Assembly: GCF_000615975.1 (NCBI RefSeq)
Contig: NZ_BAMP01000022.1
Coordinates: 1 to 55,426 of the forward strand
Source of the DNA: Nitratireductor aquibiodomus NL21 = JCM 21793
GTDB taxonomy: Bacteria > Pseudomonadota > Alphaproteobacteria > Rhizobiales > Rhizobiaceae
Reading direction: 5' to 3'
DNA: 55,426 bases
Positions 18,547 through 27,767 of this stretch are shown one piece after another (positions within the stretch are counted from its first letter, which is position 1; each line of letters opens with the position of its first letter). The position numbers were made by a program, and so were the translations under genes. Below the pieces are notes generated by a model that was not told where the DNA came from, ran no database searches, and saw only the letters and a program-made list of their open reading frames with translations.

Positions 18547-19404
18547 ATGAAAACCTTACTGCATTTCGATGGCGGCAGGATCAAGCGTTTTGCCCGACCG
18601 TGGCACTCGGCCCTGTCAAAGGTCCACCTGGTGGCCCGTCGCGCGGAACTGACCGGAGCATATCCCGATCGCGAAAGCGCTGTAAGCGCCGCACCCCGCT
18701 GGGCTTTGACCGATTACGATCATGAAGACGTGGTTCCGGTTGCGCTCGACAAGATGAGCAGGATCATCGACTGGGACTATCCAGTCATGTTCTGGCTCGA
18801 GCGGGAATTGCGGGCGCGGGCAGGTCGCCGGGTTCGCCTGCTGGACGCCGGCGGGCATGTTGGCACGAAATATCGCGCTTTCCGCGAGCTGCTCGATCTT
18901 TCAGGCGTGCAATGGCAGGTCTATGAACTGCCGTCCATGGTGAAAGCCGGCCGGGCCATGGCGCGCGCCGAGGGTCTCGGTCCGGAACTTTCCTTTTGCG
19001 ACAGCTTTTCCGAGATCAGGAAAGCCGAGATACTGCTGTGTTCCGGGCTGCTGCAATATCTGGACATTCCGTTCGCGGACTTTGTCGACAGACTGCCCGA
19101 GCGGCCGCAGGTGATTCTCCTGAACAAGGTGGCACTGCGGGAAGGTCCGTCCGTCTATACGCTGCAGCGCGGCGGGCCGACCTTCCTGCCTTACCACATT
19201 CGCAACAAGAACCGGTTTCTCGCGGACCTTGACGCACTTGGCTATCGCATTGTGGACAGCTGGTGCATTCAGTACCTGGCTCACAGAGTTGCGAGCCATC
19301 CCGAACTGGGCTGGAGCGAGAGCCGTGGATATATGCTGCTGCGCAAGGATCTGGCGCTTGGCGATCGAATACCTGCCGAGCCTTCAATGGCGAAAGCGGG
19401 TTAG
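18547..19404 (+). CDS. TIGR04325 family putative methyltransferase
   Basis: A 285-residue protein resembling the TIGR04325 (LIC12133-type) putative methyltransferases, found near polysaccharide genes in other bacteria. Recognisable are the SAM-binding-like VRLLDAGGHVGTKY, followed by WQVYELPSMVKAGRAMA and LSFCDSFSEI. Conserved C-terminal parts include LLCSGLLQYLD, LLNKVALREG and YMLLRKD. The ATG at 18547 has AGAGG upstream. No sugar-transferase genes are nearby, so its substrate is not indicated by context. The family assignment is from memory of its motifs. Confidence 0.7.
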   Translation: MKTLLHFDGGRIKRFARPWHSALSKVHLVARRAELTGAYPDRESAVSAAPRWALTDYDHEDVVPVALDKMSRIIDWDYPVMFWLERELRARAGRRVRLLDAGGHVGTKYRAFRELLDLSGVQWQVYELPSMVKAGRAMARAEGLGPELSFCDSFSEIRKAEILLCSGLLQYLDIPFADFVDRLPERPQVILLNKVALREGPSVYTLQRGGPTFLPYHIRNKNRFLADLDALGYRIVDSWCIQYLAHRVASHPELGWSESRGYMLLRKDLALGDRIPAEPSMAKAG

Positions 19405-19444
19405 GCCAGGCGCCCAAATTCCGCCGCTTCATGTGAATAGCTCT

Positions 19445-19479
19445 ATCGTGTTTCCTGCTTTTGTAGCCGGAAACACGAT
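19445..19479. terminator. Hairpin after methyltransferase gene
   Basis: A perfect 11-bp stem, ATCGTGTTTCC (19445-19455) with GGAAACACGAT (19469-19479) and a 13-nt loop, 41 bp after the stop codon. The downstream TATTAA is not a strong T-run. Terminator or regulatory palindrome. Confidence 0.5.
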
Positions 19480-19629
19480 TATTAACCCGTTTCCCTTGCC
19501 CCGTCCGACCGAGCTTGCCTATATCGAACCAGAGACATGTCCCAGGGAACCCGTCGTTAAGAAAACGGGCTCTAGGATTCTGTCGGCAGGGGGAAGCCTG
19601 GTTGCTGTTGGGGGTGCTTCGTAGTCGCT

Positions 19630-20226
19630 ATGTTGTTTCGACGTAGAAAACCGGCGGATCTATGGGAGAGGACGCGGACCATGGTCTGGCCGCGTCGCTC
19701 GTTCTGGCGATCCGCACAATATTTCGTCAAGCGTGTCCTGCGTTTGACAGCGACGCCGCACGCCATCGCTGCAGGCATCGCTGCCGGTGTGTTCGCGTCG
19801 TTCACGCCCTTCATGGGATTCCACTTCTTCATCGCGGCCGGTCTGGCATGGTGTATCGGCGGAAACCTCGTCGCTTCGGCCATTGGCACCGCTGTCGGCA
19901 ACCCGCTGACATTCCCATTCATCTGGGGGGCGACACTGGAAACGGGGCGTCTCATCCTCTATGGGCGAGAGCTCTCGCACGGTGCCCCCATACATCTGGG
20001 CAAGATGCTGCGCCACCTGGAGTTTTCCCAGCTCTGGGAGCCGGTCATCAAGCCGATGTCCGTTGGCGCACTGCCCCTGGGCATTTTCTTCGCCCTGGTG
20101 TTCTACTTCGTGACACGCTGGGCGACATTCACCTTCCGCGAGCAGCGCCGCAAGCGTCTCGCCGAGCGGGCACGCCGCAAGGCCGGCCGGCAAGCCTTCG
20201 ACGCAAGGACCGCGACGAGTTCATGA
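19630..20226 (+). CDS. DUF2062 membrane protein
   Basis: A 198-residue inner-membrane protein of the DUF2062 family. Characteristic segments are [40 protein letters not shown] and a C-terminal membrane segment near residues 150-170 ([14 protein letters not shown]). The C-terminal tail is strongly basic. Function unknown. Its stop overlaps the acpS start by 4 bp (ATGA), and this coupling with acpS-lepB-rnc-era-recO is conserved in rhizobia. That suggests a housekeeping role linked to lipid or envelope synthesis, by context only. Confidence 0.9.
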   Translation: MLFRRRKPADLWERTRTMVWPRRSFWRSAQYFVKRVLRLTATPHAIAAGIAAGVFASFTPFMGFHFFIAAGLAWCIGGNLVASAIGTAVGNPLTFPFIWGATLETGRLILYGRELSHGAPIHLGKMLRHLEFSQLWEPVIKPMSVGALPLGIFFALVFYFVTRWATFTFREQRRKRLAERARRKAGRQAFDARTATSS

Positions 20227-20630
20227 TTATCGGAATTGGAAGCGACCTGATCGACATCAGACGAATCGCCAAAACGCTTGATCGCTACGGAGCGCGCTTC
20301 ACGCAGCGTGTCTTTACGGAGATCGAACGGACCAAGTCCGACAGGCGCCGTGAGCGCGCCGCCTCTTATGCGAAGCGCTTCGCCGCCAAGGAGGCATGCT
20401 CCAAGGCGCTTGGCACAGGCATCTCGCGTGGCGTCTTCTGGCGCGAAATGGGGGTCGTCAATCTTCCCGGCGGCAAGCCGACAATGGAGCTGTCGGGCAA
20501 GGCCAGGGCGAGGCTTGAGGGCATGACACCTTCAGGCATGAAAGCGCTGGTTCATTTGACCATCACTGACGACTATCCCCTGGCTCAGGCATTTGTGATC
20601 ATCGAGGCGGTTCCCGACAACGGAAACTGA
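20223..20630 (+). CDS. acpS: Holo-[acyl-carrier-protein] synthase
   Basis: A 135-residue phosphopantetheinyl transferase that activates acyl carrier protein for fatty-acid synthesis. The metal-binding aspartate is in [13 protein letters not shown] (D8), and the second motif is [17 protein letters not shown] with the catalytic Glu. The length is typical of AcpS. The start is fixed by the ATGA overlap with the DUF2062 gene. It is followed by lepB after 88 bp. Cytoplasmic, trimeric in the family. Confidence 0.97.
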   Translation: MIIGIGSDLIDIRRIAKTLDRYGARFTQRVFTEIERTKSDRRRERAASYAKRFAAKEACSKALGTGISRGVFWREMGVVNLPGGKPTMELSGKARARLEGMTPSGMKALVHLTITDDYPLAQAFVIIEAVPDNGN

Positions 20631-20718
20631 CGCCGAAAACTGCGCAAGGGTTGTGCTGTCGCATTGCCGCCGCCTTTCTGGCGCGATAAGACCGAGCCGA
20701 AACACTCGAACCGAGGAC

Positions 20719-21471
20719 ATGATGAGCGTGGCTGACAAGACAAAGAAGAAATCGGGCGGCGTGGGCGAAACCGTCAATGTGATTGTCCAGGCGCTTATCC
20801 TCGCGCTGGTTATCCGCACCTTCCTGTTTCAGCCATTCTCCATTCCGTCCGGTTCCATGCGCCCGACCCTGCTTGAGGGCGATTATCTGTTTGTCACCAA
20901 ATGGGCCTATGGCTATTCGCGTCATTCTCTTCCGTTCTCGCCGCCGCTCTTTTCTGGCCGTATCTGGGGTTCCGAACCTGAGCGCGGCGACGTGGTCGTC
21001 TTCAAGTTTCCGCCCAATCCTTCCATCGACTATATCAAGCGCGTGGTCGGGATGCCGGGCGACAAGATTCAGATGCGGGAGGGTGAGCTCTACATCAACG
21101 ACAAGACCGTGGAGCGCGAGAAGATCGGCCAGATCGACGATCCCGACATTACCGAGATGGACCGGCCGGTGGACGTCTACCGGGAGACGCTGCCCAACGG
21201 CGTTTCCTACGAGACGCTGGACCTGACGGCGAACGGCATTGGCGACAACACGCGCGAGTTCATCGTGCCCGAGGGGCATTACTTCATGATGGGCGACAAT
21301 CGCGACAACTCCGCCGACAGCCGTTTCTCGGTCGGTTTCGTGCCGGCTGAAAACCTTGTCGGACGCGCCAACATCATCTTCTTCTCCATCGCCGGTGGCG
21401 CAAGCCCGCTGGAAATCTGGCGCTGGCCTTCGGAAGTGCGCCCGTGGCGCATCTTCGACTGGGTCGACTAG
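20719..21471 (+). CDS. lepB: Signal peptidase I
   Basis: A 250-residue membrane serine protease that removes signal peptides from Sec and Tat substrates. One N-terminal membrane segment (about 19-38) is followed by the catalytic Ser46 in PSGSMRPT and the general-base Lys107 in YIKRVVGMPGD. Box E, MGDNRDNSADSRF, is present. The ATG at 20719 follows GAGG; a second in-frame ATG at 20722 would shorten the product by one residue. Active site faces the periplasm. Confidence 0.97.
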   Translation: MMSVADKTKKKSGGVGETVNVIVQALILALVIRTFLFQPFSIPSGSMRPTLLEGDYLFVTKWAYGYSRHSLPFSPPLFSGRIWGSEPERGDVVVFKFPPNPSIDYIKRVVGMPGDKIQMREGELYINDKTVEREKIGQIDDPDITEMDRPVDVYRETLPNGVSYETLDLTANGIGDNTREFIVPEGHYFMMGDNRDNSADSRFSVGFVPAENLVGRANIIFFSIAGGASPLEIWRWPSEVRPWRIFDWVD

Positions 21472-21485
21472 AGTTTGCGTGGATC

Positions 21486-22204
21486 ATGACTGCCAAGCGC
21501 CTGCGTGGCCCCCAGTTAGTCAAAGCGGTCGCCGATTGCACCGGATTTGAATTCACGAATGCCGCGCTTGTCGAAGAGGCAATGACACATGCCAGCGCGC
21601 GGAGCCGCTCGGGTTCCGATTACCAGCGGCTTGAGTTTCTCGGCGACCGTGTGCTGGGGCTTGCTGTTGCCGAACTGCTCTATGAGAGCTTCCCCAAAGC
21701 GCCCGAAGGCGAACTCTCCGTGCGGCTCAACGCGCTCGTCAATGCCGAGACGCTGGCAGAGGTCGCCGACGAGTTGAAGATCAGTCCGCTTATCCATATG
21801 GGCAGCGACCTGCGCGGTGCTGCGACCCGCAAGCAGATCAACCTGCGTGCCGATGTGATGGAAGCCCTGATCGCGGTGGTATACCTTGAAGGCGGCATCG
21901 AGCTGCGCGTGCCTTTGTGCGCCGTCACTGGCGTGAGCGTGCGCAGGCCGAAGGGGCCGATCGCCGCGATCCGAAAACCGCCCTGCAGGAATGGGCGCAT
22001 CAGGTTGCCGGCGTCACGCCAGGCTATACTGTTGAAGACCGGCAGGGACCTGACCATGATCCGGTTTTTTCCGTAACCGTCAGGATCACCGGATATGAGC
22101 CCGCGCACGGCAGGGGCCGTTCCAAACGCGAGGCGGAACAGGCCGCCGCCACCGGCATGCTGGAGCGGGAAGGCGTGTGGCAGAGCAATGAGAGCACATC
22201 ATGA
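21486..22204 (+). CDS. rnc: Ribonuclease III, frameshifted near 21902
   Basis: With one G restored (GAGGCTGCG read as GAGCTGCG) the product is a 239-residue double-strand RNA endonuclease that processes rRNA and mRNA. The signature RLEFLGDRVLGL and the metal-binding DVMEALIAVVYLEGG are intact. The C-terminal dsRNA-binding domain (PKTALQEWAHQ...GRGRSKREAEQAAA) lies beyond the shift in another frame. Because rnc is placed between lepB and era in a conserved operon, and both halves match homologues, the shift is most likely a sequence error. The corrected stop overlaps the era start (ATGA). Confidence 0.93.
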
Positions 22205-23126
22205 GTGAAGACGTTCCCGCAGCCGGCGCACAGGGCGAGACCCGGTCCGGCTTTGTGGCATTGATCGGCGCCCCCAATGCGGGCAAGTCGACGCTTCTTA
22301 ATCAGCTTGTCGGTGCCAAGGTGTCCATCGTCACCCACAAGGTGCAGACGACACGTGCCATCGTACGTGGCATCGCAACCCACGAAAACGCGCAGATCGT
22401 GTTCATCGACACGCCAGGCATCTTCAATCCCCGCCGCACGCTCGACCGCGCCATGGTCACGACCGCCTGGGGCGGGGCCAAGGACGCCGACATCGTGGCG
22501 CTGCTGATCGATGCGGAGCGTGGCATCAAGGGCGATGCCGCCGCCATTCTTGAGAAGCTCAGGGACGTGGCGCAGCCAAAATCCTGATCCTCAACAAGAT
22601 CGACCGGGTAAAGCGCGATTCCCTGCTGGAGCTCGCCGCCCGGGCCAATGAAGCGGTGGGGTTTGAACGCACTTTCATGATCTCGGCGCTGCAGGGGTCG
22701 GGCTGTGACGATCTCCTCGCCCATCTTTCCGAAACGCTTCCAGCGGGCCCCTGGTACTATCCAGAGGACCAGCTATCCGATCTGCCGATGCGTCAGCTCG
22801 CGGCGGAAATCACGCGCGAAAAGCTCTTCCTGCGCCTGCACCAGGAACTGCCCTATGCGATCCACGTTGAAACCGAGAAATGGGAAGAACGCAAGGACGG
22901 CTCCGTGCGCATCGACCAGGTGGTCTATGTGGAACGCGACAGCCAGAAGAAAATCGTGCTCGGTCACAAAGGCTCGGCCATCCGTGCCGTGGGGCAGGCC
23001 GCCCGTGAGGAACTGGCGGGAATCCTCGAACAGAAGGTCCATCTCTTTCTGTTCGTGAAGGTGCGCGAGGGCTGGGGCAACGACCCTGAACGCTTCCGCG
23101 AAATGGGGCTTGAATTCCCAGGTTGA
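22201..23126 (+). CDS. era: GTPase Era, frameshifted near 22580
   Basis: With one A restored in the AAAA run at 22578-22581, the product is a 308-residue GTPase needed for 30S subunit assembly and 16S rRNA maturation. G1 GAPNAGKST, G2 region VQTTRAIVRG, G3 DTPGIF and G4 NKIDR are visible, with G4 located just after the break. The C-terminal KH domain contains VLGHKGSAIRAVGQAARE. Uncorrected, translation stops after DVAQPKS before the NKxD guanine-specificity motif. Era is normally essential, so this is probably an undercalled homopolymer. It follows rnc with ATGA overlap and precedes recO by 18 bp. Confidence 0.93.
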
Positions 23127-23144
23127 GGGAAGGACAGTGACCTG

Positions 23145-23885
23145 ATGGAATGGCGCGATGAAGGGATCATTCTGGGCGCCAGAAAGCATGGCGAAACGAG
23201 CGTCGTCCTGGAAACGATGACGGCGGCTCATGGCCGGCATCTCGGCCTTGTGAAAGGCGGCCGGTCGCGCCGCATGCAGCCACTTCTCCAGCCGGGAAAT
23301 CGCGTTGATCTGGTCTGGCGCGCCCGCCTTGAAGAGCATCTGGGCACGTTTCAGGTCGAACCGCTGGAGTTGAACGCCGCGCGCCTTCTGGCCTCGGCGC
23401 TGGCCATCCACGGCATACAGCTTCTGGCCGCCCATCTGCGCCTGATGCCCGAGCGCGACGCCCATGCAGGGCTTTATGAGACCCTCAAAGTAATCACTGC
23501 GCATCTGGATGAGCCCGAGATCGCCGGGCCGCTGATGGTGCGCTTTGAACTGGCACTGCTCGACGAGCTGGGATTCGGGCTCGATCTCACGCAATGCGCG
23601 CTGACGGGCAGCCGCGAAAGCCTTGCCTATGTGTCGCCGAAATCCGGCCGTGCGGTGACCGAAGAAGCCGGCGCTCCCTGGCGCAACAGACTTCTGCCGC
23701 TACCGCGCTTTCTGACAGTGAAGGCGCGGATGGAGACGCCGCCCGATGCGCTTGAGGACGCTTATCGTCTGACCGGGTTTTTCTTCCACCGAAACGTGTA
23801 CGAACCGCGCGGGATGGACGAGCCCGCTGCGCGCGGCGGTTTTCTGGCGGCACTCGCCCGCAGCGCCGAGGACGCGGCCGGTTGA
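23145..23885 (+). CDS. recO: DNA repair protein RecO
   Basis: A 246-residue recombination mediator that loads RecA on SSB-coated DNA in the RecFOR pathway. The N-terminal OB-fold shows MEWRDEGIILGARKHGETS and HGRHLGLVKGGRS. The rest is the helical RecO_C domain with FELALLDELGFGLDL. The zinc-finger cysteines known in some RecO proteins are reduced to one (QCALTG), as in many alphaproteobacteria. Last gene of the acpS-lepB-rnc-era-recO run; convergent with the MFS gene. Confidence 0.96.
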   Translation: MEWRDEGIILGARKHGETSVVLETMTAAHGRHLGLVKGGRSRRMQPLLQPGNRVDLVWRARLEEHLGTFQVEPLELNAARLLASALAIHGIQLLAAHLRLMPERDAHAGLYETLKVITAHLDEPEIAGPLMVRFELALLDELGFGLDLTQCALTGSRESLAYVSPKSGRAVTEEAGAPWRNRLLPLPRFLTVKARMETPPDALEDAYRLTGFFFHRNVYEPRGMDEPAARGGFLAALARSAEDAAG

Positions 23886-23894
23886 ACCGACGGC

Positions 23895-25136
23895 CTACTC
23901 GGCTGGCGCAAGAGCAGGGCGCGGCACGGCTGCTTCCCGGATCGGCCAGTGAACCAGGGCTGCAAAGAGACCGAGTATCACGCCGAGCCACCAGACCGGG
24001 TCATAACTGCCAAACAGGTCGTAAAGATAGCCGCCCAGCCAGACGCCCAGGAACGAGCCCACCTGGTGTGAAAAGAACACGACCCCACCCAGAAGCCCCA
24101 GATGCCCTGTGCCGAACATGATCGCCACCAGCGAATTGGTCGGCGGCACGGTGGATAGCCACAAAAGCCCCATGACGATGGCGAAGACGATTACGCTTGT
24201 GGGCGTTTGCGGGAGCAGCAGGAATGCCGTTACGGCGATTGACCGCGCGATGTAGATCAGGGCGAGAAAACCGGGCTTGGAATAGCGCTGGCCGATATAG
24301 CCCGAGGCGAGCGAGCCGATGATGTTGAAGAAGCCGATCAGGGCTAGCGCCACCACCGCATAGCGTGCATCAATGCCGATATCGCCGATATAGGCCGGGA
24401 AATGCGCGGTGATGAAGGCGACCTGGAAGCCGCAGACAAAGAACCCCGCGACCAGAAGCACGAAGCTGCGATGCGCGAAGGCCTCCCGAAGGGCCTCTCT
24501 GACCGTCTGCTTGAAGGTTTCCGCGCTGTTGCGCGCTGTCGCCGCATTGCCGACGAGTGGTATGGCCAGAAGCGGAACAATCAGCATCGCCACGCTCATG
24601 TAAACCAGCGTATCGGACCAGCCGAACGCATCGATCAGGCCCTGGCTTATCGGCGCGAAGATAAACATGCCGGCAGAGCCAGAAGCTGTCGCAAGGCCGA
24701 AAATAAGGCTGCGCTTTTCGGCAGGAACGCTGCGGGCGAAGGCTGCGAGGATGATGCCGAAGGAGCCGCCGGCAACGCCAAGGCCGACAAGAACGCCGCC
24801 GCCGATGTGAAGCATGGCTTCATGCGTGGGCATCGACATCATCAAAAGGCCGACGGCGTAAATAACGGCGGAGAGGGCGAGAACACGCCACGTTCCAAAC
24901 CGGTCCGCGATGGCACCAAAAATCGGCTGGCCGATCCCCCAGAGCAGGTTCTGGATCGCCATGGCGAGGCCGAATGTGGTGCGGTCCCAGCCCGTTTCGG
25001 CAAGTAAAGGGAGCTGGAAGAAGCCCATGGCCGAGCGCGGGCCGAAGTTCAGGGCTGCAATCAGACAGCCACAGATGACGACCGCCCATGGAAACGCATG
25101 TGGCATGGCCGCGCGGGCGGGGTTTTGTTGTGTCAT
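23895..25136 (-). CDS. MFS transporter
   Basis: A 413-residue major facilitator with about 12 membrane segments. The MFS-type loop 2-3 signature appears as GAIADRFGTWRV. Other features are GFFQLPLLAETGWDR near the N-terminus and the long central loop (about 190-215, NAATARNSAETFKQTVREAL). The start region resembles oxalate/monocarboxylate-type (OFA/MCT) importers, but I cannot assign a substrate. AAGG precedes the ATG. Convergent with recO (9-bp gap) and divergent from the ECF sigma gene. Confidence 0.9.
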   Translation of the reverse strand: MTQQNPARAAMPHAFPWAVVICGCLIAALNFGPRSAMGFFQLPLLAETGWDRTTFGLAMAIQNLLWGIGQPIFGAIADRFGTWRVLALSAVIYAVGLLMMSMPTHEAMLHIGGGVLVGLGVAGGSFGIILAAFARSVPAEKRSLIFGLATASGSAGMFIFAPISQGLIDAFGWSDTLVYMSVAMLIVPLLAIPLVGNAATARNSAETFKQTVREALREAFAHRSFVLLVAGFFVCGFQVAFITAHFPAYIGDIGIDARYAVVALALIGFFNIIGSLASGYIGQRYSKPGFLALIYIARSIAVTAFLLLPQTPTSVIVFAIVMGLLWLSTVPPTNSLVAIMFGTGHLGLLGGVVFFSHQVGSFLGVWLGGYLYDLFGSYDPVWWLGVILGLFAALVHWPIREAAVPRPALAPAE

Positions 25137-25335
25137 GTTGCCTTCACGCGTTTCCAGTGTGTCAGTTCAATAATCCGAAGGATAAGGATAGCGCAGGCTG
25201 AACTTCAGCGTAATCGACAAATTGTGCATCTTCGATCAGTTTTTCTCATGATTGCTGTCGAAGATCGGGAATAAACTCGTCTATGCATGCGTTGATCGGA
25301 CAGAAGCAATCTCCCGTAGAAGGCGGGCAGGGGGC

Positions 25336-25851
25336 ATGGACGGCAAGAAGAAGGCGATTGTCGGTGAAATTCCGGGGCTGCGACGCTATGCGCGGGCTCT
25401 TCTGCGCGATGCCGATGCTGCCGATGACCTCGTGCAGGATTGCCTCGAGCGGGCCTTTTCGCGGCTCGACAACTGGCAGACGGGTACGTCGCCACGACGA
25501 TGGCTGTTCACCTTGATGCACAATCTGTTCGTCGATGGTGTGCGGGCACGAAAGCGGCGGAGCGAACTCGTCTCGGGCGCAGCGGTCGACATGCGGGCTT
25601 CGGTCAGCGCGCCGGAACAGAACGGCATGCTCGATCTTCGTGACGTGCTCGATGCCCTGCAGGAAATCAGCCCGGAACGGCGCGCCGCGATCCTTCTGGT
25701 GGGGGTTGAAGGCATGAGCTACGCCGAGGCAGCGGATGTTCTGGACATTCCTACGGGAACGTTGATGTCGCGCGTGGCGCGTGGACGGCAGGATCTGCGT
25801 GACATTCTTGATCTGGCGCGACGCCGGCGCATTCTCAAGGCGGTGGAGTGA
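25336..25851 (+). CDS. ECF-type RNA polymerase sigma factor
   Basis: A 171-residue extracytoplasmic-function sigma factor. Region 2 shows ARALLRDADAADDLVQDCL and FSRLDNWQ...SPRRWLFTLMHNLF. Region 4 is PERRAAILLVGVEGMSYAEA then LDIPTGTLMSRVARG. The ATG at 25336 has GGGGG upstream. It overlaps the following putative anti-sigma gene (TGATG). Upstream, GGGAATAAA (25267-25275) and CGTCTATG (25278-25285) resemble pieces of ECF promoters but are too close together for a standard -35/-10 pair. The stress to which it responds is not indicated. Confidence 0.92.
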   Translation: MDGKKKAIVGEIPGLRRYARALLRDADAADDLVQDCLERAFSRLDNWQTGTSPRRWLFTLMHNLFVDGVRARKRRSELVSGAAVDMRASVSAPEQNGMLDLRDVLDALQEISPERRAAILLVGVEGMSYAEAADVLDIPTGTLMSRVARGRQDLRDILDLARRRRILKAVE

Positions 25852-26642
25852 TGACACAGCGCAGCTTTGATGAAAGGGACATTCACCTCGCACTTGATGG
25901 CGAGCTATCACCGGAGGATATGGCTGCCTACGAGGCCTGGCTGGAAACCCGCGCTGATATGCGTGCGCTGAGCGCACGCTACGTCTCGGACCGGGCGTTG
26001 CTGCGTGACACACTGGCCACGCTGGCGCGTGAGGAGGTGCCGCAACGTCTGCAGGAAGGGGCCCATTCTGCCAGCCGCAAGACGAAGGGCGCCCGGCACA
26101 TGCCGTTGCGGAGGCTCGCTGTCGCTGCCGTCATGCTTGTCGCGGCCGGTGCGGCAGCCGGTTTCTGGGCGGGGCAGCAGGGGTTTGGTGGCGGCGAAAC
26201 GCTCGCCGCGCTGGACGTGGTTGGCGAGGCCGTCGCTGCGCACCAGGTTTATGCTGCGGAAAAGCTCCATGTTGTTGAAGTGGGCGCGAGCGAGCGCAGC
26301 CATCTGGTCGGATGGCTGTCCAACCGCGTGGGCACCAGGCTTGTCGCCCCCGATCTGCAGGCCGAAGGTTTTGACCTTATGGGCGGCCGGTTGCTGCCCT
26401 CGGGCGGAAAGGCCGCCGCGCAGTTCATGTATGAAGACCCTTCGGGTGAACGCGTTTCGCTCTATGTCGCCCACTGCGTGAAGGGAGAGACGACAGGCTT
26501 CCGACTCTTTGAGGATGAAGGCGGCCGCGCATTCTACTGGCAGGAAGAGGGCTTCGCCTACACGGTTGCCGGAGCGATTTCAGAAAAGCGCCTGCTGGAG
26601 ATCGCGAACGTCACCTACCGGCAATTGCTCGCCGGTAGGTGA
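25851..26642 (+). CDS. Putative anti-sigma factor, single-pass membrane protein
   Basis: A 263-residue protein with a soluble N-terminus (FDERDIHLALDGELSPED, about 1-80), one membrane segment (about 84-105, LAVAAVMLVAAGAAAGF) and a periplasmic C-terminal domain of about 155 residues. The N-terminal helix pattern and the TGATG overlap with the sigma gene support an anti-sigma role. Zinc-binding HxxxCxxC is absent, so it is not a ZAS-type factor. The ATG at 25851 is chosen over the adjacent GTG. The signal sensed is unknown. Confidence 0.82.
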   Translation: MTQRSFDERDIHLALDGELSPEDMAAYEAWLETRADMRALSARYVSDRALLRDTLATLAREEVPQRLQEGAHSASRKTKGARHMPLRRLAVAAVMLVAAGAAAGFWAGQQGFGGGETLAALDVVGEAVAAHQVYAAEKLHVVEVGASERSHLVGWLSNRVGTRLVAPDLQAEGFDLMGGRLLPSGGKAAAQFMYEDPSGERVSLYVAHCVKGETTGFRLFEDEGGRAFYWQEEGFAYTVAGAISEKRLLEIANVTYRQLLAGR

Positions 26643-26650
26643 GACGCGCA

Positions 26651-27544
26651 TCAGCGCTTGGCCGTGCTCTTTTTGGCCGGCCTGGTGGTCTGGGCCTTGC
26701 TGTCGAGCGGCAGATAGTGAACGTCGCGCTGCGGGAAAGGAATGGAGATACCCTTCTCGTCGAACGCCTTCTTGGCCGCTTTGGTCAGGTCAAGGCGGGT
26801 CTGCCACCAGTCCGCGGTCGTGGTCCAGTAACGCATGGTGATGTTGACGGCGCTGTCGCCCAGTTCTGAAACGAAGGTCGCGGGTTCCTGATCGGCCAGA
26901 ACACGGTCGTCGGAGGCAGCAAGGTCGAGCATTGTCTTCTGTGCGAGGTCGATGTCGTCATTGTAGCCGATGCCGATCACCAGGTCGTTGCGGCGGCGCG
27001 GATTGCGCGAATAATTGGTGACGGACGTGTTCCACAGCGAGCTGTTCGGCGCGAGGATGTAGAGGCCATCGACCGTCTTCATCTCTGTTGCGAAGAGGCC
27101 GATGGTCTGGATCGTCCCGGAAATGCCGCTCGCCTCGACAAACTCGCCGACACGAAACGGTTTCAGAACGAGGAGCATGATGCCCGCGGCGACATTCTGC
27201 AGCGTGCCCTGCAGGGCGAGGCCGATAGCGAGGCCGGCCGCACCGAGTGCGGCGATGATGCTCGCCGTTTGAACCCCGAACTGGGCCAGCACCGTGACCC
27301 CGACCAGGATCAGAACCGCGTACCGGGCAATCTTGGAAAGAAAACTGGTGAGCGTGACATCGAACGAGGGAAAACGATCGAGCGTGCGGCGCACCCACTT
27401 TTCCACCATCCCCGCGACAATAAAACCGGCGATGATGAGAATGATGGCGCCGAGAATCGAGAAGGCGTAAGATACGGCGAATTCGCTGATCTGGGCCAGA
27501 GCTGCCTGGGCGGCTGTCATGAGGTTCTCAGTTTGCATTTCCAT
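26651..27544 (-). CDS. Small mechanosensitive channel, MscS family (copy 1)
   Basis: A 297-residue MscS-type channel that opens on membrane tension during osmotic downshock. Three N-terminal membrane segments (about 21-45, 68-88, 93-115) end in the pore helix ASIIAALGAAGLAIGLALQG, then TLQNVAAGIMLLVLKPF and the conserved VGEFVEASG-GTIQTIGLFAT and LAPNSSLWN. The cytoplasmic beta/alpha domain is of normal length and a Lys-rich tail (RPAKKSTAKR) is present. The start at 27544 has GGAGA upstream, matched by the paralogue at 30544. It is divergent from the GNAT gene (223 bp apart). Confidence 0.95.
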   Translation of the reverse strand: MEMQTENLMTAAQAALAQISEFAVSYAFSILGAIILIIAGFIVAGMVEKWVRRTLDRFPSFDVTLTSFLSKIARYAVLILVGVTVLAQFGVQTASIIAALGAAGLAIGLALQGTLQNVAAGIMLLVLKPFRVGEFVEASGISGTIQTIGLFATEMKTVDGLYILAPNSSLWNTSVTNYSRNPRRRNDLVIGIGYNDDIDLAQKTMLDLAASDDRVLADQEPATFVSELGDSAVNITMRYWTTTADWWQTRLDLTKAAKKAFDEKGISIPFPQRDVHYLPLDSKAQTTRPAKKSTAKR

Positions 27545-27767
27545 ATTGGGGAATGTCTCCGTTCCATGTTTGTCGTTTCCGGCCTTCAGGGGACGGTATT
27601 GACCCGTTTGCAGCGCTCAAAACGCGAGGAGATGGCTTTGCGGACGTCCCGTCGCGTCTGGCCTGCTGGTGCCGCGTGTCTAGCAATCCCTGCCGGTTGC
27701 TGCAAATCGGGGCTTGGGCTTGTGGAGCATGGGCCTTCAGGGGCGCCGATGTTGCCTGGAGCGTGGT

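Noticed and set aside
21486..23126. True pseudogenisation of rnc and era
   Set aside because: Both are interrupted by one-base losses in short homopolymers while all downstream domain sequence stays perfectly conserved; sequence error explains this better.
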